From Phenylobacterium parvum (GTDB lineage: Bacteria; Pseudomonadota; Alphaproteobacteria; Caulobacterales; Caulobacteraceae), in contig NZ_CP029479.1 of NCBI RefSeq assembly GCF_003150835.1, forward strand, positions 930,001-994,000: a DNA stretch of 64,000 nt, read 5' to 3'. The notes beneath the pieces were generated by a model. The model was not told where the DNA came from and did not search any database. It was given only the letters and a program-made list of their open reading frames with translations. How positions within the stretch are numbered: position 1 is the first letter of the stretch; every line of letters begins with the position of its first letter. Positions 32,363 through 42,686 of this stretch are shown piece after piece. The position numbers and the translations under genes were made by a program.

Positions 32363-33766
32363 ATGTCCCAGAACCTCTACAGCCTCCTGTCCTCGCGGTT
32401 TCCCGCCGACATGTCGCGTGACGCCTTCCGGTCGCCGGGAGGCGTTCGGCTGTCCTACGCTGAGTTCGAGGCCGATACGGCCCGGACCGCCGCCGCCCTG
32501 CGCGCCGCGCGCGTCCAGCCCGGTGATCGGGTCGCCATGCAGGTGGAGAAGTCCATAGAGGCCGTCGTCATCTACCTGGCGACCCTGCGGATCGGCGCGG
32601 TCTTCCTGCCGCTGAACGCGGCCTACACCCCGTCTGAGGTCCAGTACTTCCTCGACGACGCCGAGCCGGCCATCTTCATCCAGGATGCCCAGGGCTTCGT
32701 GGCCGGGGCCCGGGACCTGGCGCCCGATCCCTGGATCGAGCCCCGGGGCGCCGACGACCTGGCGTCGATCATCTACACCAGCGGCACCACCGGCCGGTCC
32801 AAGGGGGCCATGCTGACCCACGGGGCCCTGGCGGCCAACGCCCTGGCCCTGCATGACGCCTGGGGCTTCACGCCCGACGACGTCCTGCTGCACGCCCTGC
32901 CCATCTTCCACGTGCACGGCCTGTTCGTGGCCCTGCACTGCGCCTTCCTGTCGGGCTGCCCCATGGTCTGGCTCAACCGCTTCGAAGAGGCGGCGGTGCT
33001 GGAGGCCCTTTCCGGGGCCACCGTGATGATGGGCGTACCCACCTTCTACACCCGCCTGTTGGCGCACCCCGGCCTGACCCGGGAGGCGACGGCCCACATG
33101 CGCCTCTTCATCAGCGGGTCGGCCCCCCTTCTGGAGAGCGCCTTCGAGGCCTTCGAGGCCCGCACCGGCCACCGGATCCTGGAACGCTACGGCATGAGCG
33201 AGGCGGTGATCATCACCACCAACCCGCTGGAGGGCGAGCGCAAGCCGGGTTCGGTGGGCTTTCCCCTGCCAGGGGTCGACCTGCGCATCGGGGGCGGGGA
33301 GGAGACCGGGGTCATCGAGATCCGCGGCCCCAGCGTCTTTTCCGGTTACTGGCGCATGCCGGAGAAGACCGCCGAGGAGTTCACGGCGGATGGCTTCTTC
33401 ATCACCGGCGATGTCGGGCGACGGGACCCGGACGGCCGGCTCTGGATCTCCGGCCGGGCCAAGGACCTCATCATCTCGGGCGGCTACAACGTCTATCCCA
33501 AGGAGGTCGAGCTGGTCCTCGACGAGCAGCCGGGCGTCCGCGAGAGCGCCGTCATCGGCGTTCCCCATCCCGACTTCGGCGAGGGCGTGGTGGCCGTGGT
33601 GGAGGGGCAGGGGGACGAGGCGGCCCTGGTTTCGGCCCTCCGCAGTCGCCTCGCCGGCTACAAGACCCCCAAGCGCGTGGTCTTCGTGGACTCCCTGCCC
33701 AGGAACGCCATGGGAAAGATTCAGAAGGCCCTCCTTCGCCAGACCTACGCCCAGATCTTCAGCTGA
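32363..33766 (+). CDS. Malonyl-CoA synthetase-like acyl-CoA ligase (MatB-type)
   Basis: 467-residue ANL-superfamily ligase that activates a carboxylate with ATP and CoA. Motifs: P-loop IIYTSGTTGRSKGAMLTH (about 136-152), A5 ERYGMSEAVIITTNP, A7 FFITGDVGRRDPDGRLWISGR, A8 LIISGGYNVYPKEVE and the terminal Lys in NAMGKIQK. The length and the GMSE...TNPLEGERKPGSVG stretch resemble malonyl-CoA synthetases. The ATG at 32363 has GGGAGGAAG upstream. Medium- or short-chain acyl specificity cannot be excluded. Confidence 0.85.
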   Translation: MSQNLYSLLSSRFPADMSRDAFRSPGGVRLSYAEFEADTARTAAALRAARVQPGDRVAMQVEKSIEAVVIYLATLRIGAVFLPLNAAYTPSEVQYFLDDAEPAIFIQDAQGFVAGARDLAPDPWIEPRGADDLASIIYTSGTTGRSKGAMLTHGALAANALALHDAWGFTPDDVLLHALPIFHVHGLFVALHCAFLSGCPMVWLNRFEEAAVLEALSGATVMMGVPTFYTRLLAHPGLTREATAHMRLFISGSAPLLESAFEAFEARTGHRILERYGMSEAVIITTNPLEGERKPGSVGFPLPGVDLRIGGGEETGVIEIRGPSVFSGYWRMPEKTAEEFTADGFFITGDVGRRDPDGRLWISGRAKDLIISGGYNVYPKEVELVLDEQPGVRESAVIGVPHPDFGEGVVAVVEGQGDEAALVSALRSRLAGYKTPKRVVFVDSLPRNAMGKIQKALLRQTYAQIFS

Positions 33767-33852
33767 TCACAAGCCGGTGAGGCTGGATTGACCCCCGCAG
33801 GCGTCTGTGGACTTACTGGTTAAGGGTTGTTCACTTTTCAGGGGCGGGCGCA

Positions 33853-34134
33853 TTGGGCGCGGATATTCTCGTTCTGATTGTCCAGGTCGTCGGCGGGATT
33901 GTCGGCGGCTGCATGGTGTCCAACCTGCTGCGCTCGGTCGACACGGGCCCGTTCGGCAACGCCGTGCTCGGCGCCCTGGGCGGCGTCTCCGGCGCAGGGC
34001 TGGTGGCCGCGCTTTCGCCCGGGCTCTCCACCCTTCCCGGCCTGTCGGGAATGCTCCTGGCGGGGATGCTCGCCGGCGGCCTTTCCTCCACCCTGGGCGG
34101 CCTTGCCGTCAGGGCCCTTCGCCGCCGCGCCTGA
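33853..34134 (+). CDS. Small glycine-rich membrane protein
   Basis: 93 residues from a TTG start; no ATG or GTG fits before the conserved part. Two or three Gly/Ala/Leu-rich hydrophobic stretches (LIVQVVGGIVGGCMV, LGALGGVSGAGLVAAL, MLLAGMLAGGLSSTLGGLA) and a basic end RALRRRA. Proteins of this design are common in alphaproteobacteria without known function. Start choice is uncertain; the frame has strong codon bias. Confidence 0.65.
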   Translation: MGADILVLIVQVVGGIVGGCMVSNLLRSVDTGPFGNAVLGALGGVSGAGLVAALSPGLSTLPGLSGMLLAGMLAGGLSSTLGGLAVRALRRRA

Positions 34135-34143
34135 GGCGGCCTC

Positions 34144-34953
34144 TCAGTCCTTGCCGTAACTCACCGCCATGCCGGCGCGGACATCCTGCTGCACGCCATA
34201 CTGCGGGAAGGGATAGCGGAAGCCGTTGCGGGCCAGGGCCTTCATGCCGGCCAGGGCCTTGACCAGGTATTCCGGCGGGGCCGCCATCAGCATCTCGTCG
34301 TCCAGAACGCCGCCGTAACGGCGCTCGGCGAAGCAGGGAATGGACAGGCTGGGCGTGCGGGTGGTCAGGGCCCGGCCCCAGGAGTCTGCACAGGCGGACT
34401 CGCCCACCACGCCCCAGTCGAAGCGCTTGTAGCCCGACCACTGCAGGCCGTTGATGAAGTACATCATGGCCCCCGGCGTGGCGTAGAAGAGGGCGATGTC
34501 CGGGACGCCCAGGCGTCCGCTGGCCAGGGGGGAGACGGCCAGGGCCTCGAACCGGCCGTCCGGGACGCAGTGCATGGCCGCCTGATGCGCCGCGGCGCCA
34601 GCCTCGTCCTCGAACCAGACCCCCTGCATGTGACGCCCTGAGCGCCAGTCGTCGGTCTTGGCGCCGCCCAGGCCCACGACGGCGCGGCACTGGGCGCCGA
34701 CCAGGTCGTCCGAGGTCACGCCCACCGTCCATCCCAGGCGCGAGGCCTGTCCCACCACCTGGTCCAGGGTATGGACCGCGCTGGGGCGGCGGATGCGCGG
34801 AATGGCCTCCATGTCCTCGCGCCGCTCGAACATCTTCATGGCGAAGGGGATGGAGCGCAGGCGGAGGGCCTGTTCCAGCTCGGCCGACAGGGCGGCCCAG
34901 TTCGTGTCCGGCGGAAGGGTCCCGGGGGGCGAGGATTCCGGCGCTTGTGTCAT
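34144..34953 (-). CDS. DUF169 family protein
   Basis: 269 residues from the ATG at 34953. Family-like segments are WAALSAELEQALRLRSIPFAMKM, RRPSAVHTLDQVVGQASRLG, DDLVGAQCRAVVGLG and VPDIALFYATPGAMMYFINGLQW, with Cys residues at conserved positions. DUF169 (COG2043) is uncharacterised. It is convergent with the small membrane protein gene (9-base gap) and divergent from the L,D-transpeptidase. Confidence 0.8.
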   Translation of the reverse strand: MTQAPESSPPGTLPPDTNWAALSAELEQALRLRSIPFAMKMFERREDMEAIPRIRRPSAVHTLDQVVGQASRLGWTVGVTSDDLVGAQCRAVVGLGGAKTDDWRSGRHMQGVWFEDEAGAAAHQAAMHCVPDGRFEALAVSPLASGRLGVPDIALFYATPGAMMYFINGLQWSGYKRFDWGVVGESACADSWGRALTTRTPSLSIPCFAERRYGGVLDDEMLMAAPPEYLVKALAGMKALARNGFRYPFPQYGVQQDVRAGMAVSYGKD

Positions 34954-35134
34954 GTCAGGGGCTCCTCCCAGTGTTGGCCCCATCCTTCACCCGGAGCCGG
35001 AAAGAGGGAAGGGGAAAGCCGGGGGTCCGGTCCGGCCTCAGGGATTGTCCCGGGATTGCCCCTGCAAGCCGGCGCGGCCTAGGGTCAATCCGTCGCGGGG
35101 CTAGGCGGCCGCCTTCGCCCTCGGGAGCCCGGAC

Positions 35135-36478
35135 ATGAAGCCGAACCGCCTTCTCGCCGTCGTCGCCCTTGTTCTCGGGCTCGCGGGACCCGTCCGGGCG
35201 GCGGCGCCCGAAGGCCTGGTCCTCACGGCCGGCGATCGTTCGGCCCTGGTCGGGGCCTTCGGACGCGCGGGCCTGGCGCCGCCCGCCGCTGATACCGGAG
35301 ACGCCGCCCTCTGGAACGCCGTCGAGCGGCTGGCCCGGGTTGAGTTGGGGCAGTCCCTGCGGCCTTCCGAAATCGATCCGCTCTGGGATCTTGCAGCCCC
35401 GTCCCGCAGGGTGGAGGCGGAAATGCTCCAGGCGCATGCCCAGGGCCGGCTGGCGGCCTGGGCGGGGTCGATCTCGCCGGACGCGCCGGCCTATCTGGCC
35501 CTCGCCAGGGCCCGGCTCCGGTACGCAGCCATCGCCGCCGAGGGCGGCTGGCCCGCCCTGTCCGCCAACCTTCGTCTCAGGCCGGGAGACTCCGGCGAGG
35601 GGGTCGAGGCCCTGCGTCGGCGGCTCGCGGCAGAGGGCGATGCGCCGCAGGATCCGCCCCGCCCGGACCGCTTTGACGCCCCCCTGCGAAAGGCCCTCGC
35701 CGGTTGGCAGGCCCGGAACGGCCTTGACGACGACGGGGTGCTTGGGCCCGCGACCCTCCGCCGGCTGAATGTCCCGGTCCAGGATCGGCTGGGGCGGATC
35801 GAGGCCAACATGGAGCGCTGGCGCTGGATGCCCCGCGCCCTTCCCGCCGACAGGCTCGAGATCGATACGGGCGGCGCCGTCGGCGCGCTCTACCGGGACG
35901 GCCGAGTGGTCCACGCCTTCCGGGTGATCCCCGGCGCAGTGAAGGACCCCACCCCGATCTTCCAGTCCCGCCTGAACGCCGTCGTCCTCAATCCGCCCTG
36001 GAACGTGCCCGACCGAATCGCCCGGGAGGAACTCCTGCCCCGGGCCGCCCGCGACCCGGACTATCTCGCCCGCAATGGCTTCATCCAGACCGGCGGACGG
36101 CTGCAGCAGAAGCCGGGCCCCAAGAGCGCCCTCGGCCGGGTCAAGTTCGACCTGGTCAGCCCCTTTGGCGTCTACCTGCACGATACCCCCGGGCGCGACG
36201 CCTTCCAGAGGGCCGAGCGTCACCTCAGCCACGGGTGCATGCGGGTGGAATCCCCCCTGGTCCTGGCGGACCTGCTGCTGGCCCCCCAGGGCCGGGGCGG
36301 AAGCCGGATGCAGTCTGACCTGGCGGCTGGTGCGACCCTGCGCGTCGCACTGGTCCGGCAGGAGCCCCTTTTCGTCGTGCACTGGACGGTGAAGACGGAG
36401 CCCGATGGCCGGGCCGGTTTCCTCGACGATGTCTATGGCTGGGACGCCCGGTTGGCGACGGAGCTTGCGCGAATGTGA
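35135..36478 (+). CDS. L,D-transpeptidase, YcbB-like
   Basis: 447 residues. Signal peptide (about 1-23), an intervening YcbB-type domain, a peptidoglycan-binding domain (LRLRPGDSGEGVEALRRRL to DDGVLGPATLRRLN, about 148-213) and a YkuD catalytic domain with VVLNPPWNVPDRIA and the active-site motif LSHGCMRVE (Cys near 368). It forms 3-3 cross-links in peptidoglycan in the periplasm. The neighbouring gene is a YcbK-like peptidase, the same gene pair as in E. coli (ycbB-ycbK). Confidence 0.92.
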   Translation: MKPNRLLAVVALVLGLAGPVRAAAPEGLVLTAGDRSALVGAFGRAGLAPPAADTGDAALWNAVERLARVELGQSLRPSEIDPLWDLAAPSRRVEAEMLQAHAQGRLAAWAGSISPDAPAYLALARARLRYAAIAAEGGWPALSANLRLRPGDSGEGVEALRRRLAAEGDAPQDPPRPDRFDAPLRKALAGWQARNGLDDDGVLGPATLRRLNVPVQDRLGRIEANMERWRWMPRALPADRLEIDTGGAVGALYRDGRVVHAFRVIPGAVKDPTPIFQSRLNAVVLNPPWNVPDRIAREELLPRAARDPDYLARNGFIQTGGRLQQKPGPKSALGRVKFDLVSPFGVYLHDTPGRDAFQRAERHLSHGCMRVESPLVLADLLLAPQGRGGSRMQSDLAAGATLRVALVRQEPLFVVHWTVKTEPDGRAGFLDDVYGWDARLATELARM

Positions 36479-36549
36479 TCGACTCCCGGCTTGCCAGGGC
36501 GGCCGGCGACGGGCAGAGAGCGCCCCGGGGCTTACGAGGAGACTGGCGC

Positions 36550-37074
36550 ATGCTTGATCGCCGCCGCGTCCTGGCCGCTGGCCTCGGACTGGCCGTCCCG
36601 GCCCTGGGCGCTTCCGCCGCCGCCGCTTCGGCGCCCCGCAGCCTCTCAGTCCTGAACCTGCATACCGGCGAGAAGCTGGCCGCCACCTATTTCGAGGGCG
36701 GCCGATACCTGCCCGACGCCCTGGCGGCCCTGGACCGGGTGCTGAGGGATCATCGCACCGGGGAGGTGCATCCGATCGCGCCGGGCCTGATCGACCTCGT
36801 CGCTGATCTTGCCGGCCAGTTCGGGCGTCCGGACGCCGTCCAGATCATTTCCGGCTACCGCTCCCCTGCCTCGAACGCGGCCCTCCATGCCCGCTCAAGC
36901 GGCGTGGCGACACGGAGCCTCCACATGCAGGGCATGGCCATGGACATCCGCGTTCCCGGCGCCCCGCTCGAGCGCCTGCGTAATGCGGCCCTCGCCCTGC
37001 GCCGTGGGGGCGTTGGCTACTATCCCGCCTCGAATTTTGTTCATGTGGATGTCGGAAAAGTGAGGCAATGGTAA
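36550..37074 (+). CDS. YcbK-like murein peptidase (DUF882, M15 family)
   Basis: 174 residues from the ATG at 36550 (AGGAGA upstream). The N-terminus DRRRVLAAGLGLAVPALG is a twin-arginine-like signal. Domain marks: SLSVLNLHTGEKL, QIISGYRSPASNAAL, SLHMQGMAMDIRV and NFVHVDVG, which supply the zinc ligands (His, Asp, His) of the D-Ala-D-Ala carboxypeptidase fold. Probably a periplasmic endopeptidase cutting peptidoglycan cross-links, working with the L,D-transpeptidase upstream. Confidence 0.92.
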   Translation: MLDRRRVLAAGLGLAVPALGASAAAASAPRSLSVLNLHTGEKLAATYFEGGRYLPDALAALDRVLRDHRTGEVHPIAPGLIDLVADLAGQFGRPDAVQIISGYRSPASNAALHARSSGVATRSLHMQGMAMDIRVPGAPLERLRNAALALRRGGVGYYPASNFVHVDVGKVRQW

Positions 37075-37100
37075 TTTCCTAACCTGAGGGAGATTGACCC

Positions 37101-37496
37101 ATGGACATCAACGACATCATCGCCGGCGTCAGCCAGAACCCCGCCCTCGCCGAGACCATCGGCAAGCTGGGCATCGATCCTGCCATGGCCCAGACGGCCC
37201 TCAGCGGCGTGCTGGGCCAGCTCTCCCAGGGTGGAGACATCACCCAGATCGCTTCCGGCGTGGCGGAGTCCGCCGGCCTGGACGTCTCGCAGGTGATGGC
37301 CCTCCTGCCGGGCCTGGTTTCCGCGCTGCAGGGCCATGCGGGCGGTGCTGGCGGCGACCTGATCAACAGCCTGCTCGGCCAGCTCCAGGGCGGTCAGTTC
37401 GGCGACGTTCTCGCCATGCTCGACACGAACAAGGACGGCAGCGTGGTGGATGACGCCCTGAACCTCGTGAAGGGCCTCTTCAGCCGCAATGCCTGA
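37101..37496 (+). CDS. EF-hand-containing small helical protein
   Basis: 131 residues. Helical, Gly/Ala/Gln-rich (LSGVLGQLSQGGDITQIASGV, GLVSALQGHAGGAGGDLINSL) and closing with one EF-hand-like calcium loop DTNKDGSVVDD (about 110-120) before VKGLFSRNA. No signal peptide is seen. The organisation resembles DUF937-like proteins. Function unknown; it lies 26 bases behind the YcbK-like gene with its own AGGGAGA Shine-Dalgarno. Confidence 0.75.
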   Translation: MDINDIIAGVSQNPALAETIGKLGIDPAMAQTALSGVLGQLSQGGDITQIASGVAESAGLDVSQVMALLPGLVSALQGHAGGAGGDLINSLLGQLQGGQFGDVLAMLDTNKDGSVVDDALNLVKGLFSRNA

Positions 37497-37566
37497 ATGG
37501 TCGCCCGCCTGACCGGGTCAGGCGGGCCTCCAGGCGGGCCGGTGGGGGTCGCCTGAGTTGCCGAAG

Positions 37567-37613
37567 CCCCCCCGTCAGCTTCGCTGACAGCTCCCCCCTT
37601 TGTGGGGGGAGCC
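37567..37613. repeat. Partial copy of the dispersed intergenic repeat
   Basis: Contains GTCAGCTTCGCTGACAGCTC and the inverted repeat CTCCCCCCTTTGTGGGGGGAG, matching the core of the repeat units at 16200, 44950 and 60134. It lies between the EF-hand gene and the recA promoter. Confidence 0.75.
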
Positions 37614-37705
37614 GCCGGGGTACTCATTCCGCACCCATGGAAGAGACGGACGCCTTCAATCCGTGGCGTCAAAAACGGACGTAACGCGGGGGTTGCGGTG
37701 AAAGA

Positions 37706-37720
37706 GAACATCTTGCGAAC
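37706..37720. promoter_or_regulatory. LexA (SOS) box of recA
   Basis: GAAC-ATCTTGC-GAAC, the direct repeat GAAC-N7-GAAC (complement GTTC-N7-GTTC) that LexA recognises in alphaproteobacteria, 92 bases before the recA ATG. A further GAAC follows at 37724. It implies LexA repression and DNA-damage induction of recA. Confidence 0.9.
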
Positions 37721-37811
37721 TCAGAACAAAAGGGGTACCCCTTTCGTCATCGGCGGCAGGCGCCGACGGGCGGCCCCGGGCCGCGGAATCATGGGATAAG
37801 GACCCCGGATC

Positions 37812-38882
<1,071 letters not shown>

Positions 38883-39064
38883 TCCCCCTGAAGGGTGTGG
38901 GACCCGGGCCTCAGCGCCGGGGTCCCGGACCCGAGGGGCGGCGGCGTGCGGCCTTGATCTTGGCGGCGCCGTTCAACTCCCGTAAACCCTCTGGCTTCCG
39001 CGGTGCAGCAAGGGTCCGGCCCTCGGGTCCTTGACCACCGCTCCGACAGTCCAGAAGCCGCGCC

Positions 39065-41707
39065 ATGCCCAGTCTGAATGATATCCGCTCGACCTTCCTG
39101 AGCTACTTCCAGGCGAACAACCACCAGGTCATCCCCTCGGCGCCCCTCGTGCCGCAGAACGACCCGACCCTTTTGTTCGTCAACGCCGGCATGGTGCCCT
39201 TCAAGAACTACTTCACAGGCGCCGAGACCCCGCCCACCCTGCGCGCGGCCTCGTCCCAGAAGTCGGTCCGGGCCGGCGGCAAGCACAATGACCTGGACAA
39301 CGTCGGCTACACGGCCCGCCACCACACCTTCTTCGAGATGCTGGGGAACTTCTCCTTCGGCGACTATTTCAAGGAAGGCGCCATCGAGCTGGCCTGGGGG
39401 CTCCTGACCCGCAACTTCGGCATCCCGCCCGAGAAGCTCTGCGTCACGGTCTATCACACCGACGACGAGGCGGCCGACCTGTGGAAGCGTATTGCAGGCC
39501 TGCCGGACCACAGGATCATCCGCATCGCCACCAACGACACCTTCTGGTCGATGGGCGACACCGGTCCCTGTGGTCCGTGCTCCGAGATCTTCTACGACCA
39601 CGGCGAGCACATCTGGGGCGGCCCGCCCGGGAGCCCCGAGGAGGATGGCGACCGGTTCGTGGAGATCTGGAACCTGGTCTTCATGCAGTTCGAGCAGCTG
39701 GCTGACGGGACCCGTCGCCCCCTGCCCAAGCCCCAGATCGACACCGGCATGGGCCTGGAACGCATCACCGCCGTCCTGCAGGGCGTGCACGACAACTATG
39801 ACACCGACCTCTTCCGCACCCTGATCTCGGCCTCCCAGGGGCTGGTGGGTCCGGGCGGGGAGGCGGCCTCCCACCGGGTCATCGCCGACCACCTCCGCTC
39901 GTCCAGCTTCCTGATCGCCGACGGCGTCTCGCCCTCCAACGAGGGCCGAGGCTATGTCCTGCGCCGCATCATGCGCCGGGCCATGCGCCACGCCCATCTG
40001 CTGGGCGCCCAGGAGCCCCTGATGCACCGGCTGGCGCCGACCCTGGTGACCGAGATGGGCGAGGCCTATCCCGAGCTCCGCCGCGCCGAGCCCATGATCG
40101 TCGAGACCCTGCGCCAGGAGGAGGAGCGCTTCCGTCGCACCCTCGGCCGCGGCATGGCCCTCCTGGAGGAGGCGTCGACCGGCCTGGGCGAGGGCGACCG
40201 CCTGCCGGGCGAGGTGGCCTTCCGTCTTTACGACACCTATGGCTTCCCCCTCGACCTGACCCAGGACGCCCTGCGCGCCCGGGGCGTGGCCGTGGACCTG
40301 GACGGGTTCCAGGACGCCATGCGCCGCCAGCGGGAGATGGCCCGCGAGGCCTGGACGGGCTCGGGCCAGGCGGCCGCCGCCGCCGAGTGGTTCGGCATCC
40401 GCGAGCGCCTCGGCGCCACCGAGTTCCTGGGCTACGACCGCACCGAGGCCGAGGGCGAGCTGGTCAGCCTGGTGAAGGGGGGCGGCGAGGCGGGGTCCGC
40501 CGGCGCCGGCGAGACGGTCTTCGCCCTGTTCGACTGCACCCCGTTCTACGCCGAGAGCGGCGGCCAGGCGGGGGATGTCGGCCTGGCCTCCTGGCTGGGC
40601 GGACGCGGCAAGGTGCTCGACACCCAGAAGCAGGCGGGCGACCTTTTCGTCCATGAAATCGAGGTCCTGGAGGGTGAGCTTCAGGTGGGTTCCCGCGTCC
40701 TGCTGGCGGTGGACGCCGACCTGCGCCGGACCACCCGGGCCAATCACTCCGCGGCCCACCTCCTGCATTCGGCCCTTCGCCGGGTCCTCGGCCCCCACGT
40801 GGCCCAGAAGGGCCAGATGGTGGACGGTGAGCGGGTACGCTTCGACTTCAGCCACGGCGGTCCGGTGACCGCCGCCGAGATCGAGGCCATTGAGGCCGAG
40901 GTCAACGCCGTCATCCGCCAGAACCACTCGGCGCGGACCGCGGAAATGGCCCCTGACGAGGCCATCGCCGCCGGCGCCGTGGCCCTTTTCGGCGAGAAGT
41001 ACGGCGAGTCCGTCCGGGTCCTGACCCTGGGCGAGGCCCTGGAGGGCGAGGGCGCCTATTCCGTCGAGCTCTGCGGCGGGACCCATGTGGACCGCACTGG
41101 CGACATCGCCCTCTTCAAGATCGTCTCCGAAGGCGGCGTGGCGGCGGGCGTCCGGCGGATCGAGGGCCTGACCGGCGAGGCGGCGCGGCGCTGGTTGATC
41201 GACCAGGCCTCGGTGGCGCGCAGCCTTTCCGAACAGTTCCGTACGCCGGTCTCCGAGGTCCTGGCCCGGGTCGAGGCGCTGGAATCCCAGCGCCGCAAGC
41301 TTGAGAAGGACCTGGCCGACGCCCGGCGCCAGCTCGCCATGGGCGGTGGCGGCGGTTCGGCTGCAGGCGGCGGCGTCGAGGACATCGGCGGCGTGAAGCT
41401 CCTGGCCCGCGTCATGGACGGGGTGGGGGGCAAGGACCTCCGGCCCATCGCCGAGGAGTTCAAGAAGCAGCTGCCCGACGGCGTCATCGCCCTGGTGGGA
41501 ACCGCCGACGGCAAGGCGGCGGTCACCGTCGCCGTCACCGGCGCCGCGGCCCAGAGCCTCAGTGCGGTGGACCTGGCCAAGGCCGCCGTCCTGGCCCTCG
41601 GCGGGCAGGGGGCGGGCGGCCGTCCGGACTTCGCCCAGGGCGGCGCCCCCGAGGCGGCCCGGGCCGAAGAGGGCCTGGCGGCCATCCGGGCGCTTCTGCA
41701 GGGCTGA
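39065..41707 (+). CDS. alaS: Alanyl-tRNA synthetase
   Basis: 880 residues. Class II catalytic core with [41 protein letters not shown] and DTGMGLERI; editing domain with zinc-binding [13 protein letters not shown] (near 560) and [12 protein letters not shown] (near 670); and a C-terminal C-Ala/DHHA1 part beginning after [20 protein letters not shown] and GGGGG linker. It charges tRNA-Ala and removes mischarged Ser/Gly. The spacer from recA holds a GC hairpin (GGGACCCGG...CCGGGGTCCC) but no T-run. Confidence 0.98.
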   Translation: MPSLNDIRSTFLSYFQANNHQVIPSAPLVPQNDPTLLFVNAGMVPFKNYFTGAETPPTLRAASSQKSVRAGGKHNDLDNVGYTARHHTFFEMLGNFSFGDYFKEGAIELAWGLLTRNFGIPPEKLCVTVYHTDDEAADLWKRIAGLPDHRIIRIATNDTFWSMGDTGPCGPCSEIFYDHGEHIWGGPPGSPEEDGDRFVEIWNLVFMQFEQLADGTRRPLPKPQIDTGMGLERITAVLQGVHDNYDTDLFRTLISASQGLVGPGGEAASHRVIADHLRSSSFLIADGVSPSNEGRGYVLRRIMRRAMRHAHLLGAQEPLMHRLAPTLVTEMGEAYPELRRAEPMIVETLRQEEERFRRTLGRGMALLEEASTGLGEGDRLPGEVAFRLYDTYGFPLDLTQDALRARGVAVDLDGFQDAMRRQREMAREAWTGSGQAAAAAEWFGIRERLGATEFLGYDRTEAEGELVSLVKGGGEAGSAGAGETVFALFDCTPFYAESGGQAGDVGLASWLGGRGKVLDTQKQAGDLFVHEIEVLEGELQVGSRVLLAVDADLRRTTRANHSAAHLLHSALRRVLGPHVAQKGQMVDGERVRFDFSHGGPVTAAEIEAIEAEVNAVIRQNHSARTAEMAPDEAIAAGAVALFGEKYGESVRVLTLGEALEGEGAYSVELCGGTHVDRTGDIALFKIVSEGGVAAGVRRIEGLTGEAARRWLIDQASVARSLSEQFRTPVSEVLARVEALESQRRKLEKDLADARRQLAMGGGGGSAAGGGVEDIGGVKLLARVMDGVGGKDLRPIAEEFKKQLPDGVIALVGTADGKAAVTVAVTGAAAQSLSAVDLAKAAVLALGGQGAGGRPDFAQGGAPEAARAEEGLAAIRALLQG

Positions 41708-41793
41708 GGCGGCGCAGCGGGCCTTGCCTCGGGCGCCGTCCGGGGCGAGGGTTCAGGCATAGCTTGAACCATAAAAGGTCCGGGAGGCCGCCC

Positions 41794-42612
41794 ATGTCTT
41801 CGCCTGTCATCAATCCCAACGGAACCCTCAAGGGCAAGGTCGCCGTCGTGACCGGCGCCAGCCGGGGCATCGGCGAAGCGATCTGCGCCCGTCTGGCCAT
41901 GGAGGGCGCCCGGGTCGTGGCCTCGGCGCGCACGGCGGAGTCCGGCGAGAGCCGCCTGCCCGGCACCCTGCACGACACGGTGGACCGCCTGCGCCGGGCC
42001 GGCGCCGACGCCGCCTTCATCAAGGCCGATCTCGCCCTTGCCGCCGACCGTGAGCGCCTGATCGATGAGACCGAGGCCCTGTTCGGGCCGGTCGACATCC
42101 TCGTCAACAACGCCGCCATCACCTACTTCATGCCGGTCGTCGACTTTACCGAGAAGCGCTTCAAGCTGATGATGGAGGTGCAGGTCTACGCCCCCTTCCA
42201 CCTGTCGCAGCTCGTCCTGCCGTCGATGATCGAGCGCGGCTCGGGCTCCATCGTGAACATCTCCTCGCCGGCGGGTATCCACCCCAAGCCGCCCTATCGC
42301 GGCGGTCGCGGCGGCACGGTCTACGGCCTGTGCAAGGCGGCGCTGGAGCGGTTCACCACGGGCCTCGCGTCCGAGGTCCAGGCGAACGGGATCGCCGTCA
42401 ACGTGGTCTCGCCGGGCCTCGTGGACACCCCCGGGGTTGCTGTCCACGGCCTGATCAACGAGCAGTCGAAGGACCGGGTCCAGCCCATCGAGTACATCGC
42501 CGAGGCGGTCTACCAGCTGGCCAAGGCCGATCCCGCCACCATGACCGGCCGGGTGGACTATGCCGAGCCCCTGCTCAAGGAGCTGGGCCTGGAGCCTTCC
42601 GCCCTCATCTGA
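41794..42612 (+). CDS. Short-chain dehydrogenase/reductase (SDR)
   Basis: 272 residues from the ATG at 41794. Rossmann motif VAVVTGASRGIGEAI (TGxxxGIG), NNAAI (NNAG-type), catalytic Ser in IVNISSPAG, and YGLCK (YxxxK). An extended loop PKPPYRGGRGG precedes the catalytic Tyr, which is unusual in length. NAD(P)-dependent alcohol/ketone oxidoreductase with unknown substrate. It lies between alaS and a DPP-IV-type peptidase. Confidence 0.88.
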   Translation: MSSPVINPNGTLKGKVAVVTGASRGIGEAICARLAMEGARVVASARTAESGESRLPGTLHDTVDRLRRAGADAAFIKADLALAADRERLIDETEALFGPVDILVNNAAITYFMPVVDFTEKRFKLMMEVQVYAPFHLSQLVLPSMIERGSGSIVNISSPAGIHPKPPYRGGRGGTVYGLCKAALERFTTGLASEVQANGIAVNVVSPGLVDTPGVAVHGLINEQSKDRVQPIEYIAEAVYQLAKADPATMTGRVDYAEPLLKELGLEPSALI

Positions 42613-42686
42613 CGCTGGCAAGGCGCCCGGGGCCTTGCCATGTTCCGGGAACGCCCTTCTTGATCGCCCTCCTGGAGGAGTGCGCA

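Noticed and set aside
38883..39064. T-box or riboswitch before alaS
   Set aside because: Only a GC-rich hairpin after recA is visible; no T-box sequence or other riboswitch core was found.
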